The notes beneath the pieces were generated by a model. The model was not told the DNA's origin. It saw only the letters and a program-made list of their open reading frames with translations, and searched no databases. Position numbers and translations under genes: made by a program. A stretch of DNA of 64,000 nt, taken from contig JALHQB010000003.1 in assembly GCA_022842185.1 (NCBI GenBank), positions 84,686-148,685 on the forward strand. Direction: 5' to 3'. The DNA comes from Acetobacteraceae bacterium. Lineage in GTDB: Bacteria; Pseudomonadota; Alphaproteobacteria; Acetobacterales; Acetobacteraceae. Below are positions 10,402 through 19,471 of the stretch, piece by piece (the first letter of the stretch is position 1; every line of letters begins with the position of its first letter).

Positions 10402-10955
10402 CGGACACGCCGAAGGAAAGGTTGGGGGAGGAGAACCTCCCCCAAGCCCCCACCCTTTTTTGGGAGTTGGGCGGGGCGCGGGTGGCTAGGCGCGCACGCC
10501 ATCTGGCCAGGCGGCAGATCCAGGCGCCAGCCGTGGTTCGCGATCGCCACGCGCCCATCGCTGCAATGATGCGGGCGCCTCGGCTGCCGCCGGCGCTCGG
10601 AGCGTGAGGGGCGAACAACCCCGATACCAACGATCCTTGAAACATTGGGAATGCCGTCGTCCGCGAGCCCGCGTTCTGCTGGACAATCAACTTGGCTTGA
10701 ATTAGGATTATTGTCTTTCTTCCTCGCCGCAGGGCAGCACCGCTCTTTGAACGACCCATCCGTTTCCAAGCATCGCCGCAGTCGCGCCCCACGAATTTGT
10801 CCGAAACCGACACTGAACATCGCATATAAAATCCTAAAAACTAAAATTCGCACCGCTCCACCGCACCTCTGCCCTATGCATCGCCGCCATCCGTGTCAGC
10901 ATGGGGCCAACACCCGGCCCCAGAGGCCAGGGCCCGAGGATACGGAGAACCAACC
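10402..10955. other. Intergenic region between sdhB and the binding-protein gene
   Basis: About 550 bp. It begins with the sdh terminator hairpin. From about 10690 to 10860 the base composition becomes much more AT-rich than its surroundings (TATAAAATCCTAAAAAC near 10823), as expected for the promoter of the next gene. I see no gene with a ribosome site here. Confidence 0.55.
10421..10461 (+). terminator. Terminator-like hairpin after sdhB
   Basis: A perfect 10-bp stem (TTGGGGGAGG at 10422-10431 pairing with 10436-10445) with loop AGAA. Six Ts follow at 10456-10461, about 10 nt after the stem, so it is a plausible but not ideal intrinsic terminator of sdhCDAB. Confidence 0.6.
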
Positions 10956-12557
10956 ATGCCCCGCCGGACCACCATCGCGACCGCCGCCCCCATCGCTGCC
11001 GCCTTGGGCTTCGCCACCATGCTCGCCGCCGCCCCCGCCCAGGCGCAGACTCTGACCATCGGTTCCGCCGCCCCGGTCACCACCATCGATCCGCATTTCC
11101 ACAATGTCGGCCCGAACAACGCGCTGACCATGCACATCTTCGACCGTCTGGTGGAACGCGATGGCCGCGCGCGGCCGCATCCCTCGCTCGCCGCGTCCTG
11201 GCGCGTCGTCTCCGACACCGTCTGGGAATTCAAGCTGCGTGAAGGCGTGACCTGGCACGATGGCCGGCCCTTCACCGCCGATGACGTTGTCTTCACCTTC
11301 TCCCGCGTGCCGAACGTGGCCAACAGCCCGGGCGGCTTCCAAGGCTTCCTGCGCGCCATCACGCGGGTCGAGGTGGTGGACGCCCACACGCTGCGCCTGC
11401 ACACCGCGCGCCCGCATCCGCTGATGCCGCTCGACCTCGCCTCGGTGTCGATCATCTCCCGCCACGCCGCCGAGGGCGCCGCGACCGATGATTTCAACAC
11501 CGGCCGCGCGGCGATCGGCACCGGGCCGTATCGGCTCGCATCCTACCGGTCGGGCGACCGGATCGAGATGACGCGCAACGACGCCTATTTCGGCGGTGCC
11601 GAACCCTGGGCCCGCGTCAATTACCGCATCGTCAACAACGACGCCGCGCGCACCGCGGCCCTGCTCGCCGGCGACCTCGACCTGATCGAACAGGTACCGA
11701 CCTCTGACCTCGCCCGGCTGCGCCGCGAACAGCGCGTGACGGTCACCGAGATCGCCAGCACGCGCACCGTCTACATGGCGCCGGACTACTCACGCGACGG
11801 CGGCACCCCGCTCATCACCGACAACAACGGCACGCCGCTGACGGTGAACCCGTTCAAGGATCCGCGCGTGCGCCGCGCACTGTCCATGGCGATCAACCGC
11901 CAGGGGCTGGTCGAACAGGTCATGGAAGGGGCCGCGACCGCCACCGCGCAGTGGCTCCCCGAAGGCGCCTTCGGCTACAACGCGGATGTCCGCCCGCGTG
12001 CCTACGACCCCGAAGGCGCGAAGCGCCTGTTGGCCGAGGCGGGGTATCCCAACGGCTTCCGCCTGACGATCCACACGCCCAACGACCGTTGGCCGAACGA
12101 TGCGCGGCTGGCCCAGGCGGTCGCTCAGATGTGGACGCGCATCGGCGTGCGCGTGCAGGTCGAAGCCCTGCCCTGGACCGCCTTCGTCCCCCGCCGCGCG
12201 CGCATCGAATATGCGATGCAGATGGCCGCCTGGGGCAGTTCGACCGGCGAAGGATCGAACTTCCTGGTCAATACCCTGGCGACCAACAATCGCCAGCTGC
12301 TGACAGGGGCGAACAACAACGCACGCTTCTCGGGCGCGGCCTTCGATGCCTTCGCGGCACAGGGTTCATCGACGCTCGACGATGAAAGGCGGGAGGCGAT
12401 CTGGCATGAGGCCGTCGCGCTGTACGCGCAGGAAGAACCGCTGATCCAGTTGATCCAGTACGTGAACACCTGGGCCGTGCGCCGCGGGCTGACGCATGAA
12501 CCGCGGATGGACGAACGCACCATCGCGATGGGCGTCCGCCCGGCTGCGGCGCGGTAA
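10956..12557 (+). CDS. ABC transporter substrate-binding protein, oligopeptide family 5
   Basis: Periplasmic solute receptor of the DppA/OppA/GsiB type, 533 aa. A Sec signal peptide ends near AAAPAQAQ (residue ~31). The family-5 hallmark is the segment with WEFKLREGVTWHDGRPFTAD followed by VVFTFSR, and the RRALSMAINR helix is also present. I chose the ATG at 10956 because it begins the signal peptide and GGAG lies just upstream; an in-frame ATG at 10893 would add 21 residues before it. No permease or ATPase is adjacent; the only matching permeases are at 40.0-42.1 kb. The ligand is unknown. Confidence 0.92.
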   Translation: MPRRTTIATAAPIAAALGFATMLAAAPAQAQTLTIGSAAPVTTIDPHFHNVGPNNALTMHIFDRLVERDGRARPHPSLAASWRVVSDTVWEFKLREGVTWHDGRPFTADDVVFTFSRVPNVANSPGGFQGFLRAITRVEVVDAHTLRLHTARPHPLMPLDLASVSIISRHAAEGAATDDFNTGRAAIGTGPYRLASYRSGDRIEMTRNDAYFGGAEPWARVNYRIVNNDAARTAALLAGDLDLIEQVPTSDLARLRREQRVTVTEIASTRTVYMAPDYSRDGGTPLITDNNGTPLTVNPFKDPRVRRALSMAINRQGLVEQVMEGAATATAQWLPEGAFGYNADVRPRAYDPEGAKRLLAEAGYPNGFRLTIHTPNDRWPNDARLAQAVAQMWTRIGVRVQVEALPWTAFVPRRARIEYAMQMAAWGSSTGEGSNFLVNTLATNNRQLLTGANNNARFSGAAFDAFAAQGSSTLDDERREAIWHEAVALYAQEEPLIQLIQYVNTWAVRRGLTHEPRMDERTIAMGVRPAAAR

Positions 12558-12611
12558 GATCGGACAGGGGCTTCGCGCCGTGCGCGCGAAGGTCTGCTGA
12601 CGGTGGTCCGT

Positions 12612-12923
12612 GGAGAGGGGCTTTGCCCCTCTCCAAACCTCACCCCACCAAAGGCTTAAGGCCTTTGGAAACCTCCATCTTGGTGCTGCACGCCGTCGGT
12701 CGGTGCCAAGTGTCGCCCTGCGTGAAATTACCCCAATGCCCCGCGTTCCGGGGACCCGTTGGTCCCTGGACCGCGGATGTTTGCCGCTATGTCGCCGGAC
12801 GTGGTCGCATGGTCAGAGGCCAACAATACCCCTATGGGTCACCGCCCAAGACGTGTGCCAAAATTGAGGTTTCCAAAGGCCTTAAGTTTTTGGTGGGGTG
12901 GTTTGGAGAGGCAAAGTCCCTCC
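12612..12923 (+). repeat. Composite palindromic intergenic element, copy b (double-ended)
   Basis: The fullest copy. Modules 1 and 2 (hairpins at 12612-12634 and 12648-12668) are on the left and the same two modules recur inverted on the right (about 12860-12923). Module 3 (GGGACCCGTTGGTCCC) lies between, so the whole element is an imperfect ~310-bp palindrome. The right half has the middle variant with GGTCAGAGGCCAACAATACC, shared with copy c. It separates the convergent 3' ends of the binding-protein gene and priA. Confidence 0.85.
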
Positions 12924-12947
12924 AACCTTCCGGCGTGTCCCGCACCG

Positions 12948-15170
12948 TCACAGGAACCCCACCGGGTCCACATCCACCTGCACCCGGACATTGCCCGGCA
13001 CATCGACCTTCGCGAGCCAGGCCTCCAGCAATGGCTGCACCGCGATGTCACGCCGCGTCTTCAACAGCAACCGCCGCCGGTGCCTGCCGCGCAGGATCGC
13101 CAGCGGCGCCGGCGCCGGCCCCAACACCTCCACCCCATCCCCACCCGGCGCGGCCAGGCCAAGGTCGCGCGCCGTGCGGTCGGCCGCCCGTTCGTCCTCG
13201 GCACTGACGATCAGGGCCGCCAGGCGCCCGAAGGGCGGCCAATGCCCCGGCCGGCGATCATCGGCCTCCGCCGCCATGAAGGCTCCGAGGTCGCCGGACA
13301 CCAGCGCCTGCATCACCGGATGTTCTGGCGCGAAGGATTGCAGCAGCACACGTCCGCGATGTTCTTCCCGCCCCGCCCGGCCGGCCACCTGGTGCAGCAG
13401 CTGGACGGTGCGCTCCGCCGCCCGCAGGTCGCCGCCGGCCAGGCCCAGATCGGCATCGACCACGCCCACCAGCGTCAGATGCGGAAAGTGCCATCCCTTG
13501 GCGACGATCTGCGTGCCGATGATCAGGTCCACCTCCCGCCGCTGGATCGACTGCGCGGCGGCGGCCGCGGCAGCCGGGCCGGGGATGGTGTCGGACGCCA
13601 TCACCAGCCGCCGGGCTTCCGGCCACAGCGTCGTCGCTTCTTCGAGCACCCGCTCCACGCCGGGGCCGATCGGCACGGTGGAATGCGCGGCGCCGCAACT
13701 CGGGCAGACCTCGGGCGGCGCTTCGACATGCCCGCAATGATGACATTGCAGGCGCCGCTGGGCGCGGTGCTCGACCAACCATGCGGTGCAGTTCGGGCAG
13801 CGCATCCGGTGCCCGCAGGCGCGGCACAGCGTCATCGGCGCATAGCCGCGGCGGTTCAGGAACAGCATCGCCTGTTCGCCGCGCGCCAGGGTCTCGGTCA
13901 CCGCCGCGACCAGCGGCGGCGACAGGAACCGACCCCGCTCGGGCGGCGTCCGACGCAGGTCCACCAGCGCGACATCGGGCATGTCCGCCCCGCCATGGCG
14001 CGCCGGCAGATCCACCGCGGCATACCGCCCCGTCGCGGCATTGATCGTGCTTTCCAGCGACGGGGTCGCACTCGCCAGCACGCAGGCCGCCGCCGACAGC
14101 CGCGCGCGCACCACGGCCATGTCGCGCGCGTGGTACACAACGCCTTCCTCCTGCTTGAAGGCGGTCTCATGTTCCTCATCCACCACGATCAGGCCGAGAT
14201 CGGGATAGGGCAGGAACAGCGCCGATCGCGCCCCGACCAACACCGCCGCCTCGCCTTCCGCCACCGCGCGCCAGGTCTCCCGCCGCGTGCGTGACGTCAG
14301 TTCCGAGTGCCACAGGGCCGGCGCCGCGCCGAACCGCGCCCGGAAGCGGTCGAGCCACTGGGCGGACAGCGCGATCTCAGGCAGCAGCACCAGCGCCTGG
14401 CGGCCGCGCGCCAGGCAAGCGGCCACCGCCTCGAAATAGACCTCGGTCTTGCCGGACCCGGTGACGCCCGTCAGCAGCGTGGTCGAGAATCCGCCGCGCT
14501 CCACCGCATCGCGCAAGGTGGCCGCCGCGGCCGCCTGTTCCGCGCCCAGGACCGGGCCTGGATGTGCAGGGTCCGGGGCTGCGAACACGCGCCGGCGCGG
14601 CAGCAGGGCGGGTTCGATCAGCCCGGCATCGGCCATGCCGCGCAGGATCGCGGATGCAACGCCGGCCGCCTCCGCGATCTCCCCCCCCGCCCGCGCCGCC
14701 CCATCCGCCAGGAAATCGAGCACGCGCCGACGCGGCGGCGTGATGCGCGCGGCCCCATGCGGGTTTGCCGCACGGCGCCAGCCGGCCTGCGGCGCGCGGG
14801 GTTCGAGTGCGGAAGGCGCGCTCATCGCCATGCGCAGCACCGCGCCCGGCGGGCTGAGCGTGTAGGCTGCGACCCAATCGACGAAGCGCCGCAGCGTGGC
14901 GGTCATCGGTGGCGCGTCGAGGACATGCTCCACGTCGCGCAGCCGCGAATCCGGCAGGGTCGGATCAGGCGCGCCGTCCCACACCACGCCGATCGTCTGG
15001 CGCCGGCCGAGCGGCACCTGCACGAAGGACCCGAGCGGCACCGCGGCACCTGCCGGCGCGCGATAGTCATACGCCTGGCCAAGCGGCAGCGGCAGCAGGA
15101 CGCGCAGCCGTGCCGCTGGCGGAAAAAGTCCGACCGTGTCCCCTGTGCGCTCCATGCTGACATGCGTCAT
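12948..15170 (-). CDS. priA: Primosomal protein N' (replication restart helicase)
   Basis: Helicase that recognises stalled forks and reloads DnaB. It has 740 aa. The N-terminal DNA-binding domain ([16 protein letters not shown]) precedes Walker [15 protein letters not shown] (about residues 233-246), a DEEH box ([14 protein letters not shown], near 330) and the zinc-binding Cys set between about 447 and 493 ([24 protein letters not shown]). MERTGDTVG at 15155 is an alternative start. It is divergent from fsa with a very short promoter region. Confidence 0.96.
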   Translation of the reverse strand: MTHVSMERTGDTVGLFPPAARLRVLLPLPLGQAYDYRAPAGAAVPLGSFVQVPLGRRQTIGVVWDGAPDPTLPDSRLRDVEHVLDAPPMTATLRRFVDWVAAYTLSPPGAVLRMAMSAPSALEPRAPQAGWRRAANPHGAARITPPRRRVLDFLADGAARAGGEIAEAAGVASAILRGMADAGLIEPALLPRRRVFAAPDPAHPGPVLGAEQAAAAATLRDAVERGGFSTTLLTGVTGSGKTEVYFEAVAACLARGRQALVLLPEIALSAQWLDRFRARFGAAPALWHSELTSRTRRETWRAVAEGEAAVLVGARSALFLPYPDLGLIVVDEEHETAFKQEEGVVYHARDMAVVRARLSAAACVLASATPSLESTINAATGRYAAVDLPARHGGADMPDVALVDLRRTPPERGRFLSPPLVAAVTETLARGEQAMLFLNRRGYAPMTLCRACGHRMRCPNCTAWLVEHRAQRRLQCHHCGHVEAPPEVCPSCGAAHSTVPIGPGVERVLEEATTLWPEARRLVMASDTIPGPAAAAAAAQSIQRREVDLIIGTQIVAKGWHFPHLTLVGVVDADLGLAGGDLRAAERTVQLLHQVAGRAGREEHRGRVLLQSFAPEHPVMQALVSGDLGAFMAAEADDRRPGHWPPFGRLAALIVSAEDERAADRTARDLGLAAPGGDGVEVLGPAPAPLAILRGRHRRRLLLKTRRDIAVQPLLEAWLAKVDVPGNVRVQVDVDPVGFL

Positions 15171-15243
15171 GGGTTAAACTGTGATCCTGGGCACAGTGTT
15201 CATTCCGCCCGCGCCGCAATCTGCCCCTGGAAGGTCTTTACCC

Positions 15244-15900
15244 ATGAAGTTCTTCGTCGATACCGCCGAGGTCGCCGACATACGTTCGCTTGCCGAGGCC
15301 GGCCTCGTCGACGGTGTCACCACCAACCCCTCGCTGATCGCGAAATCCGGCCGCGACATGAAAACCGTCATCGCGGAGATCTGCGCCATCACACCTGGCC
15401 CCGTCAGCGCCGAGGTCACCGCCACCGATGCCGCCGGCATGCTGGCCGAAGGCCGCGTGCTGCGCGCCATCGCGCCGAATGTGTGCGTGAAGGTGCCGCT
15501 GACCGAAGCGGGGCTGGTCGCCTGCCGCACGCTGTCGGGCGAAGGCGCCATGGTCAACGTCACGCTGTGCTTTTCGGCCGCGCAGGCGCTGCTGGCCGCC
15601 AAGGCGGGTGCCACCTTCATCTCTCCCTTCGTCGGCCGGCTCGATGACATCTCGACCGACGGGATGCGGCTGATTGCTGACATCGTCCAGATCTACAGCA
15701 ACTACGCCGCCTTGAAGACCGAGGTCCTGGTCGCCTCGGTACGCCATCCGATCCATCTGATCGAATCGGCAAAGCTCGGTGCCCATGTCGCAACCCTTCC
15801 GCCCTCGGTGATCCGGATGTTGCTGAAGCACCCGCTGACCGATCGCGGCCTGGAGGCCTTCCTGGCCGACTGGAACAAGACAGGACAATCCATCCTATGA
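15244..15900 (+). CDS. fsa: Fructose-6-phosphate aldolase / small transaldolase
   Basis: A 218-aa TIM-barrel aldolase of the TalC/FSA group. The Schiff-base lysine is Lys83 in [12 protein letters not shown], and [14 protein letters not shown] and SPFVGRLDD are family signatures. Short members of this group act either as fructose-6-phosphate aldolases or as transaldolases, and the sequence alone does not decide. I chose the ATG at 15244 because [10 protein letters not shown] is the conserved N-terminus. It overlaps the DUF484 gene by 4 bp (ATGA). Confidence 0.9.
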   Translation: MKFFVDTAEVADIRSLAEAGLVDGVTTNPSLIAKSGRDMKTVIAEICAITPGPVSAEVTATDAAGMLAEGRVLRAIAPNVCVKVPLTEAGLVACRTLSGEGAMVNVTLCFSAAQALLAAKAGATFISPFVGRLDDISTDGMRLIADIVQIYSNYAALKTEVLVASVRHPIHLIESAKLGAHVATLPPSVIRMLLKHPLTDRGLEAFLADWNKTGQSIL

Positions 15901-16580
15901 GCGCGCCCCTCCCCGCCCCGGCTGTCCCGTCCATGGATCTCCAGGCGGAGGAGGTCGAGGCCTTCTTGCGCGCCCATCCCGGCTTCCTCTCGGAACGACC
16001 GGACATCTATCGCGTGCTGGTGCCGCCGCGGCGCCTGCACGGCGAAAACCTGGCCGACCACATGGCGGCGATGCTGGCGGCCGAACGCGGCCGCGCGCGC
16101 GCCATGGAATCGGAAGTGCATTCCGCGCTCGAAGCCGGCCGCGCCGGCGCCGGGCTGACGGTGCGGGTGCGCCTCGCGGTGCTGGCGCTGATGCGGACCC
16201 AGGATGTGATGGAGGCCGTGACACATGAGTTCCCGGCCCTGCTCGGGGTCGAGAGTTGCACCCTGGCGGCCGAACCCGGCGCGGGGCCAGGCACCCTGCC
16301 GGCTGCCATGATCCGCCTGCCGCGCGGCGCCGTGGCGCGGCTGGTTGGCCATGGCCGGGACGCGGTGGTGCGCACGGCACCAACCGACGTCGAAATACTG
16401 CATGCCGAAGCCGCCCCGCTGGTGGTGCGCGACGCGCTGGCCCGCGTGCCGCTGCCGGTCGGCCCGCCCGCGCTGATCGCGGTTGGTGCACGCGACCCAT
16501 CCGCCCTGCCGATGCGCCAGACCGTGTCCGTGCTGGCCTTCCTCGGGCGCGCGGTGTCGGCCGCGCTGTCGCGGCAGTGA
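15897..16580 (+). CDS. DUF484 family protein
   Basis: A 227-aa protein with the DUF484 layout: an N-terminal helix with [15 protein letters not shown], a short helical linker, then a GAF-like domain with [16 protein letters not shown] and an [16 protein letters not shown] end. In many proteobacteria DUF484 genes lie directly before xerC, as here. The biochemical function is unknown. It starts in an ATGA overlap with fsa. Its final codons and stop lie inside the left arm of the terminator that follows. Confidence 0.85.
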   Translation: MSAPLPAPAVPSMDLQAEEVEAFLRAHPGFLSERPDIYRVLVPPRRLHGENLADHMAAMLAAERGRARAMESEVHSALEAGRAGAGLTVRVRLAVLALMRTQDVMEAVTHEFPALLGVESCTLAAEPGAGPGTLPAAMIRLPRGAVARLVGHGRDAVVRTAPTDVEILHAEAAPLVVRDALARVPLPVGPPALIAVGARDPSALPMRQTVSVLAFLGRAVSAALSRQ

Positions 16581-16627
16581 CCATGATGGCTTCTCGTCGA
16601 AGCCATCATGGTCACTGCCGCTTTTTT
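16571..16627 (+). terminator. Very strong intrinsic terminator containing the DUF484 stop codon
   Basis: A perfect 23-bp inverted repeat (16571-16593 against 16599-16621) with loop TCGTC, followed at once by six Ts (16622-16627). The left arm includes the last codons and TGA stop (16578-16580) of the DUF484 gene. It should separate fsa-DUF484 from xerC, and being symmetric may also act on the other strand. Confidence 0.88.
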
Positions 16628-16680
16628 GAGAGGCTGCTTTCACGGTCCCGGTCGAGCCACGCTCGAACGATCAGGCTCTC

Positions 16681-17613
16681 ATGACCAGTGATCAGGCGCG
16701 CACCGCCTGGCTGGATTGGCTCACGCGCGAACGCCGGGCGAGTGCGAATACGCTCGAAGCCTATGGCCATGACGCCGCTTCCTTCCTTGGATTCCTGACG
16801 CAGCACCTGGGTGGGGAGACGGACCTGGCCGCGCTGGGTGCGCTGCGCCCGGCGGATCTGCGCGCCTTCCTGGCTGAACGGGCCGCACAGGGCGATTCGA
16901 CGGCGACGCGGGCGCGACGGCTGGCGGCGATCCGTGGGTTCCTGCGCTACCTGACGCGGCATCACGGCATGGCGGCGTTGCCCCTCGGCGCGCTGCGCGG
17001 GCCGCGGCCCAAGCCGCCGATCCCGCGCGCGTTGACGCCCGACCAGGCCCGTGCCGTGGCGCGGGACGTCGGCGAGGTCCATGCGATGGGCCGGCATGAA
17101 AAGCCCGAGATGCAGGCCGCGCGCGACACCGCGCTGTTCGCGCTGCTGTATGGCGCGGGGTTGCGCATCGCCGAGGCGCTGTCGCTCGACCTGCGGGATG
17201 CGCCGCTGCCGGGGCAGGATGCGGCGCTGCGCGTGATCGGCAAGGGATCGAAGGAAAGGCTGGTGCCGGTGCTGCCGGCGGTGCGCGCCGCGGTCGCCGC
17301 CTATTTGCGCCACCGCGGCGGCGGTGATGCGGACGACCCGCTGTTCCTCGGCGCGCGCGGCAAGCGGCTGGATGCGGCGGTGGCGCAGAAATCGCTGCGG
17401 GACTTCCGCCGTCTCGCCGGGCTGCCCGAACACGCCACGCCGCATGCGTTGCGGCATTCCTTCGCGACGCATCTGCTGGGGGCCGGGGCGGATTTGCGCT
17501 CGATCCAGGAACTGCTCGGCCATGCGAGCCTGTCCACGACGCAGCGCTACACGGCGGTCGATGCCGCCGGGCTGCTCGCGACCTGGAAGAAGGCACATCC
17601 CCGCGCGGGGTGA
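16681..17613 (+). CDS. xerC: Tyrosine recombinase XerC
   Basis: Site-specific recombinase that resolves chromosome dimers at dif with XerD. It has 310 aa: an N-terminal SAM-like core-binding domain and a C-terminal catalytic domain. All six catalytic residues are visible: Arg162 (GAGLRIAE), Lys188 (GKGSKERL), His255 and Arg258 (HALRHSF), His281 (LGHASL) and Tyr290 (QRYTAV). XerC rather than XerD is inferred from the DUF484 neighbour. No dif-like site was recognised here. Confidence 0.9.
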   Translation: MTSDQARTAWLDWLTRERRASANTLEAYGHDAASFLGFLTQHLGGETDLAALGALRPADLRAFLAERAAQGDSTATRARRLAAIRGFLRYLTRHHGMAALPLGALRGPRPKPPIPRALTPDQARAVARDVGEVHAMGRHEKPEMQAARDTALFALLYGAGLRIAEALSLDLRDAPLPGQDAALRVIGKGSKERLVPVLPAVRAAVAAYLRHRGGGDADDPLFLGARGKRLDAAVAQKSLRDFRRLAGLPEHATPHALRHSFATHLLGAGADLRSIQELLGHASLSTTQRYTAVDAAGLLATWKKAHPRAG

Positions 17614-17951
17614 TCCGGGCAATCGTCGTTCCTGGCAGGGCTTGCCGCCATCTTTCGCGATCCTGAACGAGACCCGTCGGGGCGTCCGGTGGGTCCCAGC
17701 TGCGACACTGCCATGGCCGCCGCGCTGGAAACCCGGACGATGTGCAGCGCCGCATTGGGTGCGGTCCAGGGAGGCGTTCGATGACCGTAACGGTCGGCCC
17801 GTGATGCGATCCAGCGTCAAGACCACCGTCAAAGTTGCGTTAATCGCCTGATAAAATAGGTTGTCACGCACACCCCATGAAATATATGTACGGATTGTAA
17901 GAGATGGCATTCTGTTGCAGCACCGTTCAGCATCCGATCGGATACACCGCA
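17614..17951. other. Intergenic region between xerC and the MarR regulator
   Basis: About 340 bp. The first part is GC-rich with no supported gene. The last ~110 bp are AT-richer and hold a good sigma-70-like promoter for the MarR gene. Confidence 0.55.
17861..17889 (+). promoter_or_regulatory. Predicted sigma-70-type promoter for the MarR gene
   Basis: TTGTCA (17861-17866) and TATATG (17884-17889) with a 17-bp spacer. Transcription would begin near 17896, which argues for the regulator start at 17952 rather than 17904. Confidence 0.5.
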
Positions 17952-18407
17952 ATGGAAACGAATGACGCCCAGCCTCGCTTCGTGGATGATTATCTGCTGT
18001 CGTTGCTCGCGCGAGCGTCGCATGTCGTCTCAGCCGAATTCCATGACAGGCTCCGAGGCCGTGGCGTTTCGGTTCCGGTATGGCGCGTACTCGCAACGCT
18101 GTCCGGCGGGGCCGAGACCGTGACCGTGCTGGCCGAGGCCTGCCTGTTGCAGCAACCCACCATGACCAAGGTGCTCGACCGGATGGAGCGCGGCGGCCTG
18201 GTGGCGCGCCATCAGGATGCGCGCGACCGGCGCCTGGTGCGGGTCCATCTGGCGCCGAAGGGGGAGGCGATGCTGGACGATCTGCTGACCGCCGCCCGCG
18301 CGCATGAAGCCGAGGTGGTGGCCCGCCACCCCGATGCCGCCGCGATCAAGGACCTGCTGCGCGCGCTGATCGCCCGGCAGGGTCGCAGGCAGCGATCGCG
18401 CGCCTGA
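17952..18407 (+). CDS. MarR family transcriptional regulator
   Basis: A winged-helix repressor-type protein of 151 aa. The DNA-binding region includes VLAEACLLQQPTMTKVLDRM (recognition helix) and the wing RHQDARDRRLVRVHLAPKG. I prefer the start at 17952 (METNDAQPRF) because the best promoter puts the 5' end near 17896; the ATG at 17904 would add 16 residues with only an 8-nt leader. It lies just upstream of a tiny membrane ORF and ltnD, which it may regulate (inference). Confidence 0.85.
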   Translation: METNDAQPRFVDDYLLSLLARASHVVSAEFHDRLRGRGVSVPVWRVLATLSGGAETVTVLAEACLLQQPTMTKVLDRMERGGLVARHQDARDRRLVRVHLAPKGEAMLDDLLTAARAHEAEVVARHPDAAAIKDLLRALIARQGRRQRSRA

Positions 18408-18412
18408 CACCG

Positions 18413-18502
18413 ATGCCACCGATCCATGTCCTGCAGCGCATCGTGCTGGTGCTGCTCGTCATCGCCGCCATCGTCCAGGTTGTGGTCGCGATGTCGCGTT
18501 GA
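18413..18502 (+). CDS. Possible 29-aa single-span membrane peptide
   Basis: A short ORF beginning 5 nt after the MarR stop. The product (MPPIHVLQRI...VVVAMSR) is almost entirely one hydrophobic helix of about 18 residues with a short positive tail. There is no separate ribosome site, so it would depend on coupling to the MarR gene. Tiny ORFs of this kind also arise by chance in GC-rich DNA, so this is tentative. Confidence 0.3.
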   Translation: MPPIHVLQRIVLVLLVIAAIVQVVVAMSR

Positions 18503-18570
18503 ACGCCGGGACGCGTTGACCAGGCGGCGCCAGGCCGCCAGCCTGCGCCGCATCACGCGGGGGGTTCGCC

Positions 18571-19461
18571 ATGAAGGTCGGCGTCATCGGTTTGGGCAGC
18601 ATGGGGATGGGCGCGGCGTTGAGCCTGCTGCGCGCCGGGCATGACGTGACCGGTTGCGACATGCGCGAGGCCGCGCGGGCGGAATTCGCCGCGGCCGGCG
18701 GCGCGGTCGCGGCAAAGGCGAACGAACTTCCGCAGGGGACCGAGGCGCTGGTCCTGCTGGTGGTCAATGCCGCCCAGACCGAAGCGGCTGTGTTCGGCCC
18801 CGATGGCGCGCTGCCGCGCCTCGCACCGGGTGCGGTGATCATCAGCTCCGCCACCATGGGGCCGGATGCGGCGCGCGCGCTGGCCGAACAGGCGGCGGCG
18901 CGCCAGTTCCTGTTCCTCGACGCGCCGGTATCGGGGGGCGCGGTCAAGGCACGGGCGGGCGAGATGACCGTCATGGCGTCAGGCAGCGCGGCGGCATTCG
19001 GGGCTGCGGAACCGGTGCTCGGCGCCGTCGCGGCCAAGGTGTGGAACCTCGGCGAGGACCCCGGCATCGGCGCGACGGTGAAGGTGGTGCACCAGCTGCT
19101 CGCCGGCGTGCACATCGCGGTGGCGGCGGAGGCGATGGCGCTGGGCATCCGCGCCGGCGCCGACCCGCGGCAATTATACGAGGTGGTGACCAGCGCGGCC
19201 GGCAATTCCTGGATGTTCGAGAACCGCATGGCCCGCGTGCTGGACGGGGATGATGCACCGCGCAGCGCGGTCGACATCTTCGTGAAGGATCTCGGCCTGG
19301 TGACCGACATGGCGCGCGGGCTGGACTTCCCGGTGCCGCTGGCATCGCAGGCGCAGCAATTATTCACCGCGGCGCGGGCGATCGGCCAGGGCGGCAAGGA
19401 TGATGGCTTCGTGATCCGGGTGTGGCAGGCGATGACCGGGATCAAGCTACCGGGCGAGTGA
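18571..19461 (+). CDS. ltnD: L-threonate dehydrogenase-like NAD-dependent oxidoreductase
   Basis: A 296-aa member of the beta-hydroxyacid dehydrogenase family, predicted to oxidise L-threonate to 2-oxo-tetronate. It has the NAD-binding GLGSMGMGAAL motif at residues 7-17, the family segment DAPVSGGAVKA and the catalytic-lysine region TVKVVHQLLAGVHIA. The run NSWMFENRM and SAVDIFVKDLGLV closely match the LtnD/YgbJ subfamily rather than 3-hydroxyisobutyrate dehydrogenase. The usual partners (OtnK/OtnC/OtnI) are not adjacent, so the pathway is incomplete in this window. Confidence 0.85.
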   Translation: MKVGVIGLGSMGMGAALSLLRAGHDVTGCDMREAARAEFAAAGGAVAAKANELPQGTEALVLLVVNAAQTEAAVFGPDGALPRLAPGAVIISSATMGPDAARALAEQAAARQFLFLDAPVSGGAVKARAGEMTVMASGSAAAFGAAEPVLGAVAAKVWNLGEDPGIGATVKVVHQLLAGVHIAVAAEAMALGIRAGADPRQLYEVVTSAAGNSWMFENRMARVLDGDDAPRSAVDIFVKDLGLVTDMARGLDFPVPLASQAQQLFTAARAIGQGGKDDGFVIRVWQAMTGIKLPGE

Positions 19462-19471
19462 ACCCCGGCCG

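Noticed and set aside
12610..12867. Recurrent short ORFs with peptides like APLQTSPHQRLKAFGNL in several intergenic gaps
   Set aside because: They are translations of the palindromic repeat family in one frame; they lack ribosome sites and break in some copies.
12612..12923. Palindromic element considered as an insertion sequence
   Set aside because: Too short to encode a transposase, no target-site duplication recognised, and the repeated hairpins fit a non-coding palindromic element better.
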